Below, one piece after another: positions 15,828-24,886 of a stretch of DNA of 64,000 bases. The notes beneath the pieces were generated by a model. That model was not told the origin of the DNA. It ran no database searches and saw only the letters and a program-made list of their open reading frames with translations. The stretch lies in assembly GCA_002412595.1 (NCBI GenBank), contig DHVJ01000061.1, forward strand, positions 2,105 through 66,104, in the 5' to 3' direction. The translations under genes and the position numbers were made by a program. This stretch comes from Anaerolineaceae bacterium UBA5211. Its GTDB lineage: Bacteria > Chloroflexota > Anaerolineae > Anaerolineales > Anaerolineaceae. Position 1 is the first letter of the stretch; the number at the start of each line of letters is the position of its first letter.

Positions 15828-17009
15828 ATGACCAAGATTGATTTATCCCGCAAGATAGACATTCCCGATTGGGTAGATGCCTTAATGAAACCGACCAAGA
15901 TCGGCAGCGGTGAAATGGAACGCCAATGGGAAGAAATCGGTGATGAGGTAATGGAAGCCCTCAAGAAAGTCATGCCGACCGGCAAGTACACCATGGGACC
16001 TTACCTGAAAAAATTTGAAGAAGAATTTGCCGAGTTCAGCGACAGCAAGTTTTCCGTGGGCATATCCAGCGGCACTGCTGCGCTGCACATCGCATTGGAA
16101 GCCATGGGCGTCGGCCCGGGCGACGAAGTGATCACGGTCTGCAACACCTACGTAGCCACGGCATTCGCGGCTTCATACTGCGGTGCGACACCGGTATTTG
16201 TGGATATAGACCCCAAAACCTACAACCTGACCGCTGAACTGGTGGAAAAGAAGATCACCTCCAAGACCAAAGCCATCGTTCCAGTGCATTTATACGGGCA
16301 TGTGGTGGACATGGGTCCGATCATGGAGTTAGCCAAGAAACACAACCTGTATGTGCTGGAAGACGCCTCGCACGCGCACGGCGGCTATTACAAGGGACGC
16401 CGGGTGGGTTCTCTGGGCCACGCGGCTGCCTTCTCTTTCTACCCCAGCAAGAACATGGGTGCCTACGGCGACGGCGGCATCATCACCACCAGCGACCCGG
16501 AATTGTTTGAGAAGATCCGCATGCTGCGTTACGTCGGCCAGCGCGTGAAATTCATCCACGAAGTGATCGGATTCCAGGACCGCCTGGACGAAATTCAGGC
16601 CGCCATGTTGAGCGTCAAACTGCGTCATTTGGATGACTGGAACAATCAGCGCCGCAAAATTGCCGCCATTTACGATGAAATGCTAAAGGACACGCCCCTC
16701 CAGCTGCCTTATGTAGCCGACTATTGCCACCATGTGTTTTATTCATACGCCACCATCGCACCCAGCGAAAAAGAACGCACTAAACTGCTGGTTTATCTGG
16801 CCAACCACGACATCGGCGCGTTTGCCATGTACCCCATCCTGGTCCCCATGCAAGGCGCTTACGAAGACCTGGGTTATCAAGATGCCGATTTCCCTGTGGG
16901 AGCTTCCTATGCCACCCGCGTGTTGAACCTGCCAATCTTCGAAACCTTCCGCGAGGATGAAGCGCGCGCGACCGCTGAAGCCATTCTGGCTTACTACGAC
17001 CGCGCATAA
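15828..17009 (+). CDS. DegT/DnrJ/EryC1-type sugar aminotransferase
   Basis: 393-residue PLP enzyme of the sugar-aminotransferase family, which transfers an amino group between glutamate/glutamine and a keto sugar. The PLP lysine is Lys208 in SFYPSKNMGAYGDGG; the cofactor-ring Asp is in LEDASHAHGGY (Asp179). SSGTAALHIAL binds the phosphate. The first 55 residues extend before the usual domain start at PTGKYTMGPYL. ACTGGAGAAAAG precedes the ATG, 14 bases after the second GH4. Such enzymes normally serve sugar biosynthesis. Here it sits between two GH4 genes, which suggests amination of, or deamination to, a 3-keto sugar phosphate, as NtdA does in Bacillus (inference). Confidence 0.92.
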   Translation: MTKIDLSRKIDIPDWVDALMKPTKIGSGEMERQWEEIGDEVMEALKKVMPTGKYTMGPYLKKFEEEFAEFSDSKFSVGISSGTAALHIALEAMGVGPGDEVITVCNTYVATAFAASYCGATPVFVDIDPKTYNLTAELVEKKITSKTKAIVPVHLYGHVVDMGPIMELAKKHNLYVLEDASHAHGGYYKGRRVGSLGHAAAFSFYPSKNMGAYGDGGIITTSDPELFEKIRMLRYVGQRVKFIHEVIGFQDRLDEIQAAMLSVKLRHLDDWNNQRRKIAAIYDEMLKDTPLQLPYVADYCHHVFYSYATIAPSEKERTKLLVYLANHDIGAFAMYPILVPMQGAYEDLGYQDADFPVGASYATRVLNLPIFETFREDEARATAEAILAYYDRA

Positions 17010-17030
17010 AGACAGTGAAATGAGGTATTA

Positions 17031-18263
17031 ATGTCGGAAAAACGCAAACTGGCTGTGTTGGGCGGCAGCAGTATCGCCTCGCCGCTGCTGGTGGATGAAA
17101 TGGCCAAACGCACAGACCGGACGGATTTTGAAATCTGCCTGATCGGGCGTACGCGCGACAAGCTGGAAAAAGTGGCCGCGGCCGGCGCGGAATTAGCCAA
17201 GGCCGCCAATGTTCCATTGGAGGTCACTTTCGAGACTGACGCGCGCAAAGGTCTGGAAGGGGCCGACTACGTCCTCAACCAAATCCGCGTGGGCGGCTAC
17301 AAAGCCCGCGCCTACGACGAACGCTTCCCAAAACAATTCGGCATCCTGGGCGAAGAAACTTTCGGACCGGGCGGCATGAGCAACGCCCTGCGCACCATCC
17401 CGGTGGCGCTGGATTACTGCCGCATCGTGGAAGAAGTCGCACCACAGGCGCTGATGCTCAACCTGACCAACCCCAATAGCTACATCCAATACGCAGCCTC
17501 GCGCTACACCAAGGTGAACATCGTAGGTGTGTGCGATTCGCCCATCGGCATCGCCGAAAACATCGCGGCCATGCTGGGCGCGCCGCTGGAAGAGCTGTGG
17601 GTGCAGTACGTGGGCATGCACCACTTCGGCTGGGTCGTGAAGGCGATTTGGAACGGCCGCGACATGATGCCGGAAATTCTGGGGCAGCTTGATAAAGTAC
17701 CGGGGCTGCCGGTGGATGCGGAAATTGCCCAAGCTGTCGGCGGCATCCCCACCAGCTATTTCAAATATTATTATCACGCCAATAGGGTCTTCGACAAGCA
17801 GAAGGATCAGACGCACGTGCGCGCGGAACAATTGATGGAATTGGAAGCGCAGGTTATGAGCGACTACGCATCCGGCAGCGGTATGCCCGCCAGTCTGAAC
17901 CAGCGCGGCGCGCATTGGTACGGCGCGATTGTGGTGCCGGTCATGCTGGCGCACGCGAACGACGCTAACCAGGTTTTTATTCTTAACATCGTCAACGGCA
18001 CAACCATCCCCTGGATGCCCGCACAGGCCATCGTGGAAACGCCCACGCTGGTGACCGGACACGGCTTCGTTCCGCTGGAACCGGCCGAGGCGCCGCTGGA
18101 TTTGCAGGCCATGGTGCGCCTGAACGCCACGTTTGAAATGCTATGGTCAGAAGCCGTGGTGGAACAGGATTATGGCAAGGCTTTACGAGCCATGATGCTC
18201 AACCACCTGGTGCACGACCTGGATCAGGCTAAAGCGATTTTAAAAGAGATTTGGCGATTTTAG
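17031..18263 (+). CDS. Divergent glycoside hydrolase family 4 protein, copy 3
   Basis: 410 residues. The Rossmann segment is altered to AVLGGSSIASPLLVDE; GILGEETFGPGGMSNALRTIP and NLTNPNSYIQYA replace the usual signatures. Metal-site Cys168 (GVCDSP) and His198 are kept, but GLNH has become GMHH. Thus NAD+ and metal binding look possible while the sugar site differs from copies 1 and 2. It could be a glycosidase of other specificity or a 3-dehydrogenase acting on a sugar phosphate. GAGG precedes the ATG, 21 bases after the aminotransferase. Last gene of the operon, followed by a strong terminator. Confidence 0.88.
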   Translation: MSEKRKLAVLGGSSIASPLLVDEMAKRTDRTDFEICLIGRTRDKLEKVAAAGAELAKAANVPLEVTFETDARKGLEGADYVLNQIRVGGYKARAYDERFPKQFGILGEETFGPGGMSNALRTIPVALDYCRIVEEVAPQALMLNLTNPNSYIQYAASRYTKVNIVGVCDSPIGIAENIAAMLGAPLEELWVQYVGMHHFGWVVKAIWNGRDMMPEILGQLDKVPGLPVDAEIAQAVGGIPTSYFKYYYHANRVFDKQKDQTHVRAEQLMELEAQVMSDYASGSGMPASLNQRGAHWYGAIVVPVMLAHANDANQVFILNIVNGTTIPWMPAQAIVETPTLVTGHGFVPLEPAEAPLDLQAMVRLNATFEMLWSEAVVEQDYGKALRAMMLNHLVHDLDQAKAILKEIWRF

Positions 18264-18278
18264 TTTATTGAAGAACGC

Positions 18279-18310
18279 AAAAGGGCCAGCGCACGCCGGC
18301 CCTTTTTTTA
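18279..18310 (+). terminator. Intrinsic terminator of the PTS/GH4 operon
   Basis: Stem AAAGGGCC / GGCCCTTT with an inner GCG/CGC extension, followed by seven T. Begins 16 bases after the last stop codon. Confidence 0.92.
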
Positions 18311-18425
18311 TTCAGAATTCCGCAGGTTATTAATCTCAGCAGAATTACCTACTTTCAAGACAGCCAAAATCCTTATGCCCAAAGAAATGCTACATTTATG
18401 CTTGTGCGCCTATCCAGTCTTCGGT

Positions 18426-19268
18426 CTATTCATCCGGCTTGGTCAAATACAAAATACCCATGGTGCCGGGCCCACAGTGGCTGGAAATGACACTGCCAGC
18501 CAAAGTGATGGCCACCTCATCAGGATGAGCAATGCGGATGATTTCATTCCTGAAATAATCCACATCGGTTTGGGGAGAACTGTGGATGATGAAAATCCTG
18601 CTGGGGTCCAACACATCCAGATGGGCTTCCAAATCATCTAATAGCATTTTCATGGATTTTTTGCGCGAACCGGATGCTTTGCCTTTCATCCCCAACGTGC
18701 CATCCGGGCACATTTCAATGATGGGGTGAATTTTCAGCATGCTTCCCAGGACAGATTCGAGAGCCGTGCAGCGCCCGCCTTTATACAGGTATTCCATGGT
18801 GTCCACCATAAATATCAAACGGATATTGGGAACCTGCTTTTTAACTTGTGCTTCAATTTCCGCCGCCGGTAAACCCTGGTCGCGTAATTGTGCGGCTATT
18901 TGCGCCAGGGAAGCAATCCCGGACGACAAATTCAGCGAATCAATCACGCGAATCTTCCCTTCAGGAAATTCCTGTGCGGTCAACAGGGCATTGTGCACTG
19001 TAGCAGATAATTGGGATGAAATGCCGACAAAAACAGTCTCATCCGCTTGGCTGAAAAGCTCATGAAATTCACCGATGGTCGGCGCGGCAGTCTTGGGCAA
19101 TTCGCCAGATTTCTTTACCAAAGCGAATAATTTTTCCTGGTCCAGATCCAGTCCATCCCGGTAAGTCGTTCCACCAATTGAGACAGACAAGGGAATAACT
19201 TTAATGTTTTGTTGTTTGGCTAAAGCGGGGGTAAGGTCAGCGGTACTATCCGTAACAACTTGTATCAT
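18426..19268 (-). CDS. DegV family protein, tandem copy A
   Basis: 280-residue fatty-acid-binding DegV/FakB-type protein. Motifs: VVTDSTADLTPALAKQ, KTAAPTIGEFHELF, FVGISSQLSATVHNALL, SLNLSSGIASLA and MEYLYKGGRCTA; the C-terminal SSHCGPGTMGILYLTK closes the pocket. GGAGG lies just before the ATG. It is a close paralogue of the gene directly upstream (19479-20312), the same segments being almost identical in order and wording, so a tandem duplication is likely. Its relation to the DegV at 4.1-4.9 kb is more distant. The 115 bases downstream hold no clear terminator. Confidence 0.94.
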   Translation of the reverse strand: MIQVVTDSTADLTPALAKQQNIKVIPLSVSIGGTTYRDGLDLDQEKLFALVKKSGELPKTAAPTIGEFHELFSQADETVFVGISSQLSATVHNALLTAQEFPEGKIRVIDSLNLSSGIASLAQIAAQLRDQGLPAAEIEAQVKKQVPNIRLIFMVDTMEYLYKGGRCTALESVLGSMLKIHPIIEMCPDGTLGMKGKASGSRKKSMKMLLDDLEAHLDVLDPSRIFIIHSSPQTDVDYFRNEIIRIAHPDEVAITLAGSVISSHCGPGTMGILYLTKPDE

Positions 19269-19443
19269 AATGCCTCCGTATTTGTTTATTGATGATTCAA
19301 ATCAGTTGTTGATTAATATTTCCCTACACTAATTCTACTGTATGTTTATATATATGTATTGTTTACGATAACTAATTAAGTAGAAATAATACGTGCGAAT
19401 ACGACTTTTAACCTCCCGAAGTCGCTTGAGGATAGATTAGCTG

Positions 19444-19473
19444 AAAAATGCAGATGCTAGCCTCTGCATTTTT
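19444..19473 (-). terminator. Intrinsic terminator of DegV copy B
   Basis: Stem AAAAATGCAGA (19444-19454) with TCTGCATTTTT (19463-19473), 8-nt loop; read on the minus strand it ends in a T-run. It separates the two DegV genes, so copy A probably has its own promoter in the AT-rich 175 bases up to 19443. Confidence 0.85.
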
Positions 19474-19478
19474 GAAAA

Positions 19479-20312
19479 TTACTTTACCATATAGAGTATT
19501 CCGATGGTGCCCGGGCCGCAGTGGCTGGAAATTACACTGCCCGCGCGTGTGATCAACACTTCTTCCGGCGCGGCCAAACGCATAATTTCTTCTTTGAGGT
19601 ACTCGGCATCTGCATCCGGCGAAGTATGGGTAATAAAAACCCGGCGGCGGTCCAATTCATCCAGGTGCTTTTCAAAATCAGTCAACAGCAGCTGCATGGA
19701 TTTTTTGCGTGACCCATAAGCTTTGTCCTTGACGCCCAGTGAACCATCCGGCTGCATTTCAATGATCGGATGGATTTTCAGCATGGTGCCAAAGATGTTC
19801 TCCATAGCTGAGCAGCGTCCGCCTTTATAAAGGTACTCCATGGTCGCAATCATGAAAGACATGCGTGTATCGGGCAGACGGCGGGTGATTTCTTTTTCAA
19901 TTTCCTCAGCCGATAAACCCTGATCGCGTAAATCCGCAGCCGCTAAAGCCAGCAGGCCGATGCCGGAAGACAGGTTGAGCGAATCAATTACGCGGACTTT
20001 GCCAGCCGGAAGTTCCTGAGCCGTTAATGCCGCGTTTTGAACCGTGGCGGACAACTTGGAGGAAATCCCGATGAAAACCGATTCATCCGCTCCAGTAAAT
20101 ACCGTATAAAACTCACCCATAGACGGGGCTGCCGTTTTGGGCAGCTCACCAGTCTGTTTAATCAGATCGAACAGTTTAAATTGTTCAATATCCTCACCGT
20201 CGTGATAGGTGTTACCACCAATGATCACGGACAGGGGAATCACTTTGATATTCGCGCGGTCAGCAATTTCATGACCCAGGTCGGCCGTGCTATCTGTGAT
20301 AATCTGTACCAT
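19479..20312 (-). CDS. DegV family protein, tandem copy B
   Basis: 277-residue DegV/FakB-type protein that probably binds a fatty acid for transfer to a kinase. Segments: ITDSTADLGHEIAD, VIIGGNTYHDGED, KTAAPSMGEFYTVF, FIGISSKLSATVQNAAL, MEYLYKGGRCSA and SSHCGPGTIGILYMVK. The ATG at 20312 has GGAGG at a short but workable distance; a TTG one codon earlier is too close to that site. Copy A follows it on the same strand, separated by a terminator. Confidence 0.94.
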   Translation of the reverse strand: MVQIITDSTADLGHEIADRANIKVIPLSVIIGGNTYHDGEDIEQFKLFDLIKQTGELPKTAAPSMGEFYTVFTGADESVFIGISSKLSATVQNAALTAQELPAGKVRVIDSLNLSSGIGLLALAAADLRDQGLSAEEIEKEITRRLPDTRMSFMIATMEYLYKGGRCSAMENIFGTMLKIHPIIEMQPDGSLGVKDKAYGSRKKSMQLLLTDFEKHLDELDRRRVFITHTSPDADAEYLKEEIMRLAAPEEVLITRAGSVISSHCGPGTIGILYMVK

Positions 20313-20360
20313 CAAACCTCCAATTCAGTTCGGTACGGGGCAATCTTCCGCCCCTGTGCT

Positions 20361-21314
20361 TCATTCCAGGTCAGATTTTACCTTATTTTTATACATACGT
20401 ATAACCACAACGCCGGACATGACCAACAAACTGCCCAATATCTGCTGCCCATTAAAACGCTCCCCCAGGACAAAGTAAGCTGTAACCGCTGTGAAAGCCG
20501 GCTCGATGGTGACAATCAAATTAACCACGCTGGAAGGCAAATGCGTCAGACTGACGTTATACAAGCCGTAACCCAGCAATGTGGGCCCGACCGCCAACAA
20601 AATCAGAATAGCCCATCCGGGCACAGAATTGCCCAGCCAAAAGAGGTCAGACGGCTGCTGCGCGGCTCCGGGCAGGTAAGCGCCTCCAAAAAGGTTGAAA
20701 GCTAACATGAAAACTGCCGCAATTAAAAATGTGTAAAACAGCGTGGTCCAGGGATTCAGCCCGCGCTGCTGCGAAGCCGAGCGGCCCATCAGGGAATAGA
20801 CAGCATAAAACAGACCGGACCCAATACCGGTCAGAATACCCAGGGTATTGATGTGCCAAACAGCCGGGTTGAAGGCATCGACGATAAAAGCACAACCTGT
20901 CAGGCTGAGGGCCACTGCAATGACTTTAGCCAGGGTCATTTCCTCATGCAGGATCAGCCAGCCCAGTAAGGCCGTGAAAGCCGCCGAGCAGTAACATAGC
21001 ACCGTGGCGACTGCCGCGCCATTCAGCGTGACCGAGACCGTCCAGAGCGCATTGAAAAGCGCCAGCACAAAGCCATAAATTGCCAGGTAGGGAAGATGCG
21101 GTCTGACCCCTTTCAACAAGGATCGCTGAAAAAGAGAGAAAATCGCCAACAGTATCAAGGCAACGAAAACTTCGCGCCAAAAAGCCAACACCAGGGCGGG
21201 CAATTGGAAATTTACGTTCAGATAGCTGATGAAGATGGACGTCAGCGATAAAAAGACGGCGCTGCCCAGCGCTGCCAGGTAACCCGTGTTGGGGTTTTCA
21301 GTATGAGTTTGCAT
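20361..21314 (-). CDS. EamA/DMT-superfamily transporter
   Basis: 317-residue inner-membrane protein with ten predicted spans formed by two EamA repeats (about residues 10-145 and 160-305), as in drug/metabolite exporters. Typical features are the early ALVLAFWREVFVALIL helix, LHEEMTLAKVIAVALSLTGC closing the first half, and FVLGERFNGQQILGSLLVMSGV closing the second. Substrate unknown. AAGGAA precedes the ATG. It lies downstream of the glycyl radical enzyme pair on the same strand, with a 101-base gap, so it may or may not share their transcript. Confidence 0.9.
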   Translation of the reverse strand: MQTHTENPNTGYLAALGSAVFLSLTSIFISYLNVNFQLPALVLAFWREVFVALILLAIFSLFQRSLLKGVRPHLPYLAIYGFVLALFNALWTVSVTLNGAAVATVLCYCSAAFTALLGWLILHEEMTLAKVIAVALSLTGCAFIVDAFNPAVWHINTLGILTGIGSGLFYAVYSLMGRSASQQRGLNPWTTLFYTFLIAAVFMLAFNLFGGAYLPGAAQQPSDLFWLGNSVPGWAILILLAVGPTLLGYGLYNVSLTHLPSSVVNLIVTIEPAFTAVTAYFVLGERFNGQQILGSLLVMSGVVVIRMYKNKVKSDLE

Positions 21315-21415
21315 GTCGTGTATTCCTTGCTAAGTGTGAGGTGAATGCGGAATTATAAAGCAAAAAATATTTTATCTACACACAGCCTAATCAACCCTAA
21401 CAAGGTAATCCGTTT

Positions 21416-22342
21416 TTACCCGCCGATGGTGGTTTTGATGCCATAGCTGCGCACCAATGCCTCAATCTCGGCCAAACGCTCTTCGGAATATTCCGGCAAA
21501 TCCAGCAAAGGGTAATCCAACCCCAGGCGGGCATACTTGCCAATGCCGTAGCGGTGGTAAGGCAGTAAATCCACCTGCTGCACAGTGGCCAGCTCGCTGA
21601 CGATTTGCATGCGGCCTTTGATTTCCGCATCGGAATCGTTCAAGCCGGGGATGAGCACCAGGCGCACGTGCATGGGCATGCCGTGTTGGGCCAGCAGCTG
21701 GGCATTCATGATGATGACGTCGTTCTCCTGGCCGGTCAGCTGGCGGTGCAGGTTGTGGTCGGCGGCCTTGATGTCGTATAACACCAGGTCGATGTAGGGC
21801 AGCACTTCTTCAAAGCGACACCAGCCCACGTGCCCGGCGGTGTCCAGCGCGGTGTGGATGCCTTCGTTCTTCAGGTTACGGGCCACCTGGGCTACAAAAC
21901 CGGCCTGCCAGAGCGGCTCGCCGCCCGAGAAGGTCACGCCGCCGTTGGAAGTCTGGTAGAAGACGCGATCCTTGAGTACTTCTTTGGTGACCTCTTCCAC
22001 CGTCACGAACTTGCCGGCGATCTCCAAAGCACTGTTGGGGCAGGCCTGCACGCATTCGCCGCAGCCGTCGCATTTGAGACGATCCACCCACACATAACCC
22101 TCTTCGTCAAAGGACAGGGCTTCTTTGAGGCAGGCCGACAGGCAGGTGCCGCAGTGAGCGCACTTCTCGCGCGAATACAACAGGTCGGGCACCGGGCGGA
22201 TCAGTTCGGGATTGGAGCACCACAGGCAGCCCAGCGGGCAGCCTTTGAAGAAGACGGTGTCGCGGATGCCGGGGCCATCCTTGGTGGAATACTTTTGGAC
22301 GGTCGAGATCAGCCCGCGGGCGGGGTTATACATGGGTAACAT
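21416..22342 (-). CDS. Glycyl-radical enzyme activating protein (radical SAM)
   Basis: 308-residue radical SAM activase that installs the glycyl radical on its partner enzyme. The SAM-cluster motif lies in FFKGCPLGCLWCSNPE. An inserted pair of 4Fe-4S clusters follows (CAHCGTCLSACLKEAL and CDGCGECVQACPNSAL), as in activases of the glycerol/choline-type enzymes rather than the short PflA. GGVTFSGGEPLWQ is the SAM-binding GGE region. It starts 28 bases after the partner's stop, a normal two-gene unit. Neither of the two nearby ATG codons (22342, 22333) has a strong ribosome site. Confidence 0.95.
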   Translation of the reverse strand: MLPMYNPARGLISTVQKYSTKDGPGIRDTVFFKGCPLGCLWCSNPELIRPVPDLLYSREKCAHCGTCLSACLKEALSFDEEGYVWVDRLKCDGCGECVQACPNSALEIAGKFVTVEEVTKEVLKDRVFYQTSNGGVTFSGGEPLWQAGFVAQVARNLKNEGIHTALDTAGHVGWCRFEEVLPYIDLVLYDIKAADHNLHRQLTGQENDVIIMNAQLLAQHGMPMHVRLVLIPGLNDSDAEIKGRMQIVSELATVQQVDLLPYHRYGIGKYARLGLDYPLLDLPEYSEERLAEIEALVRSYGIKTTIGG

Positions 22343-22370
22343 AGCGCGCTCGATTATAACCTAATGCGTT

Positions 22371-24830
22371 TTACAGCCCCTGCTGCTCGGTACGGGCGAT
22401 GATGGCGTCCTGCACTTCGGGGATGAGCGAGGTGAACAGGGCGCAGTAACCGGCCACGCGCACCATCAGGTTGGGGTGCTTTTCCGGATGCAGGCGCGCG
22501 TCGCGCAGCTCGGCCGAATCCACGATGTTGAACTGGATGTGGAAATTGCCCAGCAAGCGGTTGGCCTCCAGCAGCGCGATGAATTTCTCCAGGTTGTCGT
22601 CGCCTTTGAGCACGTTGGGCGAGAATTTCATGTTGAGCAATTGCCCGCCGGCCATGCGCTGGTTGGGCAGCTTGGAGACCGATTTGAGCACAGCGGTCGG
22701 CCCCTGCTTATCGGCGCCCAGGCAGGGCGAAGCGCCTTCGTTGACCGGCTGGCCGTAGTAACGGCCGTCGGGCGTGGCGCCCACATCCATGCCATAAGGC
22801 ACGTACGAAGAGATGTTGGAGGTGGACATGGTGTAGCCGCAGCCAATGGGGCCCTGGCCAAAACGCGCGTTATGGTAACCGGGCAGCAGGTCCAAGTAGG
22901 AGGTGTACACGTCCGCCACGATCTCGTCCACGTAATCTTCATCGTTGCCGAACTTGGGCACCGCCAGGGCCAACTTGCGAATTTTTTGGTTTTGCACACC
23001 CTGCCAGTTGGCGTCCAGCGCGGCGCGCAGCTGTTCGAAAGTGATTGTCCTGTCTTCAAAGACCAGTTTCTTGACCACCGCCAAGGCGTCGCCGATGATG
23101 GAGGTGCCAATGGTGGACTGGCTGACAAAGTCGAACTCGCCGCCGCCGTTTTTGAGGGTTTTGCCGCGTTCGATGCTGTTGTCCACCAGGGAAGAGCCGA
23201 AGGGGTCGGCGTCGAAGACCTTGAGGTGGCGGTCGCAGATGGCGTCACTTTCCACCGCCAGATCGGTGTAGAACTTGAGGAATTTCTTCCAGGCCTGCCA
23301 AACCTCGTCGTAGGAATTGAAGTGCACGTCGCGGCCGGGTTGGCCGTTGACCGACATCAGTTGGATGCCGGAGGCCGGATCGGTGCCGTTGTTGAGCACG
23401 ATTTCCAGAATCTTGCCGAAATTAATGTAGGTCATACCGGTGGCGCGGTGGCCCCAGCGCCCGGGAATGGCCACTTCCACACAACCCATGGAAGCGTAGT
23501 CGCGCGCGACCTCCTCGGGCAGGCCGATGGACATCATGGCCGGGATAACAGTTTCGTCCGCAAACAGGGCAGGCATGCCAAAACCTTCGCGGATCAGGCG
23601 TGCGGATTCGTTCAGCAGGGCGCGCGGGCTGCCGGCCCAGTAACGCACGGATAGGTTGGGTTCGGGCAGGCGCGTCAAGTCCATGGCGCGCAGCGACAGG
23701 TAGGTGACTGGGTTGGTGCCGTCCAACCCGTCGGCTTTCATGCCACCCACCATCAGGTTGGAATAAAGCGGGTAACCCACGCCAAATTCGGTGTGGTCCC
23801 AGGGGCGCACTTTGTTAAGCGAATTCAACTTAATAAAGAAGAGCGTAATCAACTCCAGAGCCTGCTGGTTGGTCAGGCGGCCGGCGTCGATATCGGCCTG
23901 GTAGTAGGGGTAAATATACTGATCGAAACGGCCGAAGGAGAAGGAGTGGCCGTTGCTCTCGATCATCATGATCAGATGGCAGTAATAGACCACCTGCAAG
24001 GCTTCGTGGAAGGTCTGGGCTTTACCTTCAAAAATGCGCGTGTTGACCCCCGCGATTTGTTCCAGTTCAGCCTTGCGCTGCGGGTCGCTTTCCAGCCCAG
24101 CCAATTTAGTCGCTAACTTGGCATAACGGCGGGCGAAGTGGATGGCCGCACCCAGGGAAATCTCAGCGGCCTGGTAAAAGTCGCGCTGTTCTTCATTCAA
24201 GTCAGTGCGTTTCAGATTTTCCTGCACCTGCTGCTGCAGGCCGCGGTAACCCAGCGCCAGCACTTTGTCATGATTAGGGATAATGTGCCCGTCTCCGGAC
24301 ATAGAGATACCGCCGCGGTGGATGACGTTCTGTTGCTGGGCGGCCATATTGATATCGGATATATCGGCATAAACGGCTTCCTGATGGGTCTTGCCCTGCC
24401 AAAAAGCTTGGATGCTGCGCAACTTATCCTTGGTATCTTCCGTGATAGTAAAGACGTCCCCACTGCGTTTTTCAAACTGGTCAAGTTCCTCGATGACCCA
24501 GTCGATGGAATATTCGGGGAAGATGGGCGCGGCGCGCACCTGGCCGGCCTGGTTGCCGACAATCAATTGGTCCTTTTCAATGAAAATGGACATATTGGCG
24601 AGGATGCGCTCCAGGGCTTTGGCACGCCGCAGCACCATGGGCTGCCCTTCGGTTTCGCGGTAGGACTCGGTGATGAGCAGGGCGCGCTCCGGGCAGATGG
24701 CCGGAACAGCCGCCATCAATTCGGCGCGCACGCGGCGCACGCGCGGAAAACCCTCGCCGCCATATTCGTACAGCATATTCTCGATGCCGGGGATTGCGGA
24801 GGACAACTGCTCGGGTTTGGCCGTTACCAT
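22371..24830 (-). CDS. Glycyl radical enzyme of the PFL2/glycerol-dehydratase type, substrate unknown
   Basis: 819 residues, oxygen-sensitive radical enzyme. The thiyl-radical cysteine is Cys450 followed by Glu452 in SMGCVEVAIPG: the CxE arrangement found in diol/glycerol dehydratases, choline lyase and related enzymes rather than in pyruvate formate-lyase (CC). The radical glycine is about Gly794 in RVAGYCALF near the C-terminus. The ATG at 24830 has AAGGAG six bases upstream; an in-frame ATG 14 codons earlier lacks one. No microcompartment shell genes, aldehyde dehydrogenase or alcohol dehydrogenase are nearby, so the substrate cannot be inferred from context. Confidence 0.94.
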   Translation of the reverse strand: MVTAKPEQLSSAIPGIENMLYEYGGEGFPRVRRVRAELMAAVPAICPERALLITESYRETEGQPMVLRRAKALERILANMSIFIEKDQLIVGNQAGQVRAAPIFPEYSIDWVIEELDQFEKRSGDVFTITEDTKDKLRSIQAFWQGKTHQEAVYADISDINMAAQQQNVIHRGGISMSGDGHIIPNHDKVLALGYRGLQQQVQENLKRTDLNEEQRDFYQAAEISLGAAIHFARRYAKLATKLAGLESDPQRKAELEQIAGVNTRIFEGKAQTFHEALQVVYYCHLIMMIESNGHSFSFGRFDQYIYPYYQADIDAGRLTNQQALELITLFFIKLNSLNKVRPWDHTEFGVGYPLYSNLMVGGMKADGLDGTNPVTYLSLRAMDLTRLPEPNLSVRYWAGSPRALLNESARLIREGFGMPALFADETVIPAMMSIGLPEEVARDYASMGCVEVAIPGRWGHRATGMTYINFGKILEIVLNNGTDPASGIQLMSVNGQPGRDVHFNSYDEVWQAWKKFLKFYTDLAVESDAICDRHLKVFDADPFGSSLVDNSIERGKTLKNGGGEFDFVSQSTIGTSIIGDALAVVKKLVFEDRTITFEQLRAALDANWQGVQNQKIRKLALAVPKFGNDEDYVDEIVADVYTSYLDLLPGYHNARFGQGPIGCGYTMSTSNISSYVPYGMDVGATPDGRYYGQPVNEGASPCLGADKQGPTAVLKSVSKLPNQRMAGGQLLNMKFSPNVLKGDDNLEKFIALLEANRLLGNFHIQFNIVDSAELRDARLHPEKHPNLMVRVAGYCALFTSLIPEVQDAIIARTEQQGL

Positions 24831-24886
24831 GTTTGCTCCTTGAGGGTATGGACGGGATTTATAATGACTCATTATATCGAATTTGA

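Noticed and set aside
22476..23654. Long plus-strand open frame opposite the glycyl radical enzyme
   Set aside because: Its composition (His/Gly/Val-rich text without motifs) is that of an antisense shadow of a GC-rich gene; the opposite strand encodes a fully motif-supported enzyme.
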